From the NCBI GenBank assembly GCA_023957315.1, contig JAMLHE010000022.1, positions 1-35,840 on the forward strand: 35,840 bases of DNA. The letters are read 5' to 3'. Positions 32,394 to 35,840 of this stretch are shown piece after piece. Under the pieces are notes generated by a model. The model did not search any database and was not told where the DNA came from. It worked only from the letters and a program-made list of their open reading frames with translations. The translations under genes were made by a program, and so were the position numbers. This DNA comes from Candidatus Kapaibacterium sp. GTDB lineage: Bacteria > Bacteroidota > Ignavibacteria > Kapaibacteriales > UBA2268. The first letter of the stretch is position 1; each line of letters begins with the position of its first letter.

Positions 32394-34385
32394 ATGAACT
32401 TAGTACAGATTTTAAGAGACACCGAATACAAGCTGACCCAGTTCAGCATTGAAAAGATAAAAGCTTTTGAAGAAAGCATAATAGCACGGGAGAGCAAAGG
32501 CAAGGTTGTCTTATATACCTCTTGTTTAATCAGAAACAAGGAAATAAGGCTAAATCCTGAAGAGGCTATTCGTCAACTTTACGTGAAGGTTTTGCATGAG
32601 GACTTTGGTTATCCACTTTCGCGTATGGCGATTGAATATGCAGTTTCATTCGGAAGAGAGAAAAAACGAGCGGACATTGTTATCTTTGATAAAGACCAGA
32701 CTACTACGCCTTTTATAATGGTCGAGTTAAAGAAACCAAAACTCAAAGACGGTAAAGAGCAACTCAAATCATACTGCAATGCAACCGGGGCGCCAATTGG
32801 AATATGGACAAATGGAGATTCGATTTCATTCTATCATCGCAAAGACCCTAATTATTTCGAAGATATTCCAATCATACCTCGTGCAAATCAAAAGCTTTCT
32901 GATATCTTAGAAGAAAGATGGACAATTGCAGATTTGATTGCCAAGGACAAATTGGTTACCGAGAAAAAATCACTGAAAGACCTCATACTTGAAATGGAAG
33001 ATGAAGTTTTGGCAAATGCAGGTGTGGATGTATTTGAAGAATTGTTCAAGTTAATATTTGCAAAGCTGTACGATGAAATGGAAGGTGGTAGAAATAAATC
33101 AAGACATCTTGAATTCAGAAATTATGGTGATACTGAAACAGAATTGAAAGCGAAAATTCAATCATTATTCGACAGAGCAAAAGACAGATGGGAAGGTGTT
33201 TTTACGGACGATTCTAAAATATCATTGTCACCATCCCATTTATCAATTTGTATATCTTCATTGCAAGATGTTAAACTTTTCAATTCTAATCTTGATGTTG
33301 TTGATGAAGCATTTGAATATCTCATTAACAAAACGAGCAAAGGCGAAAAAGGGCAATACTTTACACCGAGATATGTAATTGATATGTGTGTGAAAATGCT
33401 TAATCCTCAGGAACACGAAACGATTATCGACACCGCAGCAGGGAGTTGTGGGTTTCCTGTGCATACAATTTTCGATGTTTGGGAAAAGCAACTTCACAAA
33501 AGAGGCATCATCCAAAGTCAGAGGCATACTACAGAAGAAAAATATCCGGAACAACTTGATTATGTTCATAATAAAGTATTCGCTATTGATTTTGATGATA
33601 AAGCTGTGAGAGTTGGACGTACCTTAAACTTGATAGCGGGAGACGGACAAACAAACGTATTGTATCTAAACACTTTGGATTGGGAGAGGTGGGATGAAAA
33701 AACAAAGGATGAAGAATGGCTGGACATATATAATGATGGATGGAAAAAACTAAAAAAACTTCGTAGTTCAAAAGAAGGCAATAGAGATTTCACTTTTGAC
33801 ATCCTTATGGCAAATCCACCTTTTGCCGGAGATATTAAAGAAAGCCGCATCCTTTCAAAATACGAACTTGGAAAGAACTCTAATGGTAAAACGCAAAACA
33901 AAGTTGGTAGGGACATTCTGTTTATCGAAAGGAATCTTGATTTCCTTAAGCCCGGCGGAAGGATGGCTGTTGTACTACCACAAGGCAGATTTAACAACAG
34001 TAGTGATAAAAATATAAGAGAATTCATCGCTGATAAATGCCGGATTTTGGCTGTTGTAGGATTACATGGGAATGTGTTTAAACCTCATACTGGCACAAAA
34101 ACGAGTGTCCTATTTGTTCAGAAATGGAACGACAATCCCAAGTTGGGACCACTATGCCCTAAAGTTGAAGATTATTCAATCTTTTTCGCGACTATGCAAG
34201 AGCCAAGCAAAGATAATAGTGGAGATAAGATATACATCAAAGACAGTTTAGGGCAGCCGGTACTCGATTCGCACGGGCATTTGATAGTAAAACACGACCT
34301 TTTCAACCATGATGGGCTAACCCAGGACGGCATTGCTGAAGCTTTCGCAGAATTTGCCAAAAAAGAACAACTAAGTTTTTTTTGA
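32394..34385 (+). CDS. PD-(D/E)xK nuclease / N6-adenine DNA methyltransferase fusion
   Basis: A 663-residue protein from the ATG at 32394; an in-frame start at 32295 would add an unlikely Cys/Phe-rich leader. Residues ~35-165 are a type I restriction R-subunit N-terminal nuclease domain (HSDR_N-like), with Asp94 (RADIVIF) and Glu111-Leu-Lys113 (MVELKKP) as the catalytic set. Residues ~200-660 are an HsdM-type methylase: helical N-part, GQYFTPRYVIDMCVKM, SAM-binding motif I at 346-354 (DTAAGSCGF, usually DPACGTGGF) and motif IV at 474-477 (NPPF). Fused nuclease and methylase with a separate specificity subunit is the layout of BcgI-type IIB systems. A separate HsdR beyond the window cannot be excluded. 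Confidence 0.88.
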   Translation: MNLVQILRDTEYKLTQFSIEKIKAFEESIIARESKGKVVLYTSCLIRNKEIRLNPEEAIRQLYVKVLHEDFGYPLSRMAIEYAVSFGREKKRADIVIFDKDQTTTPFIMVELKKPKLKDGKEQLKSYCNATGAPIGIWTNGDSISFYHRKDPNYFEDIPIIPRANQKLSDILEERWTIADLIAKDKLVTEKKSLKDLILEMEDEVLANAGVDVFEELFKLIFAKLYDEMEGGRNKSRHLEFRNYGDTETELKAKIQSLFDRAKDRWEGVFTDDSKISLSPSHLSICISSLQDVKLFNSNLDVVDEAFEYLINKTSKGEKGQYFTPRYVIDMCVKMLNPQEHETIIDTAAGSCGFPVHTIFDVWEKQLHKRGIIQSQRHTTEEKYPEQLDYVHNKVFAIDFDDKAVRVGRTLNLIAGDGQTNVLYLNTLDWERWDEKTKDEEWLDIYNDGWKKLKKLRSSKEGNRDFTFDILMANPPFAGDIKESRILSKYELGKNSNGKTQNKVGRDILFIERNLDFLKPGGRMAVVLPQGRFNNSSDKNIREFIADKCRILAVVGLHGNVFKPHTGTKTSVLFVQKWNDNPKLGPLCPKVEDYSIFFATMQEPSKDNSGDKIYIKDSLGQPVLDSHGHLIVKHDLFNHDGLTQDGIAEAFAEFAKKEQLSFF

Positions 34386-35836
34386 AACAGCCCTTCAATG
34401 AAGCCAAATACAAGGTTTTAATGGAAGGGCTCGAAGCTGTTGAATTTAGATTATCAGACTTTTTATATGACAACATAGACTTTAGAATTGACTCTGAATA
34501 TTTTTTAAAATCAAATTTATTTTATCTTGAAAAGATTAAAGAGGTTGGATATAAGCTAATAAATGATTTTGCTTACGTTACAGATGGGATCCATTCTTCA
34601 ATAGATTATTGCGAAAAAAGCAACGTGAAACTAATTTCAGCTACTTCGCCAAGAGAAAATTACTTTGATACATCGCGTGATGTTTTTATTTCTGAAATTG
34701 CACATTCTAAAAACCCGCGAACAGCACTAAAGGAAAATGATATTATTCTCTCAACTGTTGGCACAATTGGGAATTGCGCCGTTGTGACGAAAAATATCTT
34801 GCCTGCAAACTCCGATAGGCATGTTGGAATTATAAGATGTAATGAAGAATTTTTACCTAACTATATTTCAACTTTTTTACTTACTAAATATGGTAGATTT
34901 CAAACTTGGAGAGAAAGCACCGGCAATGTGCAATTGAATCTCTTCATTTACAAAATAAGAACCATAAGAATTGCTAATCTCTCAAGTTTGTTTCAGAGAG
35001 AGATAAATATCCTTGTAAAAACAGCAAACATCAATCGAGACGATTCTCTTGAAAGGTACATCCGAGCAGAACTAATATTACTCAAAACACTTGGTTTAAA
35101 TGATTTTGAACCCAGCCAAGAACCTATAAACATAAAAAGTTTTTCAGAATCATTTGGAAGCTCCGGTCGGTTAGATGCGGAGTATTATCAGAAGAAATAT
35201 GAAAATTATCATTCTTTAGTATCTTCATATTCAAAGGGGTATGATTCGTTTGCAACAGTATGCATTTTAAAAAACGAAAAATTCACTCCAAAAGATAATA
35301 TTGAATATAAATACATTGAATTATCTAATATCGGAAAAGCTGGTGAAATAACTGGTTGCACTCTTGAGTTAGGGAAATTACTTCCAACAAGGGCAAGACT
35401 GAAAGTCAATACCAATGATGTTATAATTTCTTCTATTGAAGGTTCTTTAGAGAGTTGTGCATTAGTAACTCCAGAATATAATAATGCGATTTGCTCAACA
35501 GGTTTCTATGTTGTAAATAGTAAAATGATTAATCCGGAAACTTTGTTAGTTTTATTCAAATCCAGACCAATTCAAAATCTTATGAAAAAGGGTTGTTCAG
35601 GCACAATACTTACGGCTATAAGTAAAAATGAGTTAGAGCGAATCCCAATTCCTTTGGTGGACTTGGCAACTCAAGAGGTTATTAAAAAACATATCAATGA
35701 AAGCTTCAAGCTCAAAAAGCAATCCGAGCATCTTTTGGAAATTGCTAAAAGAGCAGTTGAAATGGCAATCGAAGAAAACGAAGAGACTGCGATTGAATAC
35801 ATCGAGAGAAGCACAAAAATAGCAGAGATGTCATAA
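34382..35836 (+). CDS. hsdS: Type I-like restriction specificity subunit (HsdS)
   Basis: A 484-residue specificity protein with two target-recognition domains. The first spans about 55-225 (VTDGIHSSIDY, LKENDIILSTVGTIGNCAVV, PNYISTFLLTKYGRFQ), the second about 270-440 (KYIELSNIGKAGEITG, VNTNDVIISSIEGSLESCAL, TAISKNELERIPIPLV), each followed by helical spacers; the last helix has LKKQSEHLLEIAKRAVEMAI. The frame opens at a TTG overlapping the methylase stop; an ATG at 34421 is an alternative start and would lose 13 residues, but FNEAKYKVL before it looks coding. It would guide the upstream nuclease-methylase to a bipartite site. The gene is complete and ends four bases from the window edge. Confidence 0.88.
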   Translation: MKQPFNEAKYKVLMEGLEAVEFRLSDFLYDNIDFRIDSEYFLKSNLFYLEKIKEVGYKLINDFAYVTDGIHSSIDYCEKSNVKLISATSPRENYFDTSRDVFISEIAHSKNPRTALKENDIILSTVGTIGNCAVVTKNILPANSDRHVGIIRCNEEFLPNYISTFLLTKYGRFQTWRESTGNVQLNLFIYKIRTIRIANLSSLFQREINILVKTANINRDDSLERYIRAELILLKTLGLNDFEPSQEPINIKSFSESFGSSGRLDAEYYQKKYENYHSLVSSYSKGYDSFATVCILKNEKFTPKDNIEYKYIELSNIGKAGEITGCTLELGKLLPTRARLKVNTNDVIISSIEGSLESCALVTPEYNNAICSTGFYVVNSKMINPETLLVLFKSRPIQNLMKKGCSGTILTAISKNELERIPIPLVDLATQEVIKKHINESFKLKKQSEHLLEIAKRAVEMAIEENEETAIEYIERSTKIAEMS

Positions 35837-35840
35837 TCCA

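Noticed and set aside
33566..34027. A 153-residue open frame on the - strand within the methylase gene
   Set aside because: It is antisense to motif IV and the conserved methylase core, so it is a shadow.

Overview
The window is AT-rich and looks like a Bacteroidota/Chlorobiota-type bacterium, most plausibly in the Ignavibacteria/Kapabacteria neighbourhood. The evidence is a type IX secretion (T9SS) C-terminal sorting domain on a BNR-repeat protein, lipoproteins and secreted proteins with short N-terminal signals, TPR-containing sensor kinases, a VTC-type polyphosphate polymerase homologue, and weak or absent Shine-Dalgarno sites at many starts. The lineage is inferred from gene content only.

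Region 1 (1-6041, + strand) is a signalling block: two tandem paralogous TPR sensor histidine kinases (the first is cut by the left edge), an ECF sigma factor, its probable membrane anti-sigma partner fused to a beta-rich periplasmic or outer-membrane-like domain, and an overlapping lipoprotein. Region 2 (6038-8618, - strand) holds a small lipoprotein and a tightly overlapping trio: VTC-domain protein, DUF4956 membrane protein and DUF2490 outer-membrane protein. Region 3 (8946-12190, + strand) is a GT2 glycosyltransferase followed by a YfhO-type membrane protein. Ribosomal protein S1 (12286-14532, - strand) follows, with an unusually long acidic, repeat-built tail and a clear terminator.

Region 4 (14796-24133, + strand) is a nearly gapless run of genes. 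It contains a TroABCD-type Mn/Zn ABC importer whose first permease carries a C-terminal winged-helix domain, a SiaABC-like partner-switching module (TPR/SpoIIE phosphatase, SiaB kinase, SiaC target, second phosphatase), and the ABC-F translation factor EttA. A perfect Fur-family-like operator palindrome lies between rpsA and the metal importer.

Region 5 (24134-32130) is a repeat-rich accessory region with four secreted-protein genes on the - strand. Its spacers are packed with palindromes and dispersed composite repeats. The most unusual signal is here. Two palindromes of 30 and 33 bp sit in frame inside the T9SS sorting domain of the BNR protein, at codon boundaries. The two genes at 24543-25436 and 25895-27100 are each followed by a decayed sorting-domain remnant interrupted by palindromes at comparable points. 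This suggests palindromic elements that insert into, and sometimes destroy, T9SS sorting tags, in a manner resembling Rickettsia palindromic elements.

Region 6 (32131-35840) begins with a tRNA 3'-end-like fragment next to a terminator, a candidate attachment site. It then carries a restriction-modification pair: a PD-(D/E)xK nuclease/N6-adenine methylase fusion and a two-domain HsdS-like specificity subunit, probably the edge of an integrated island running off the right end.
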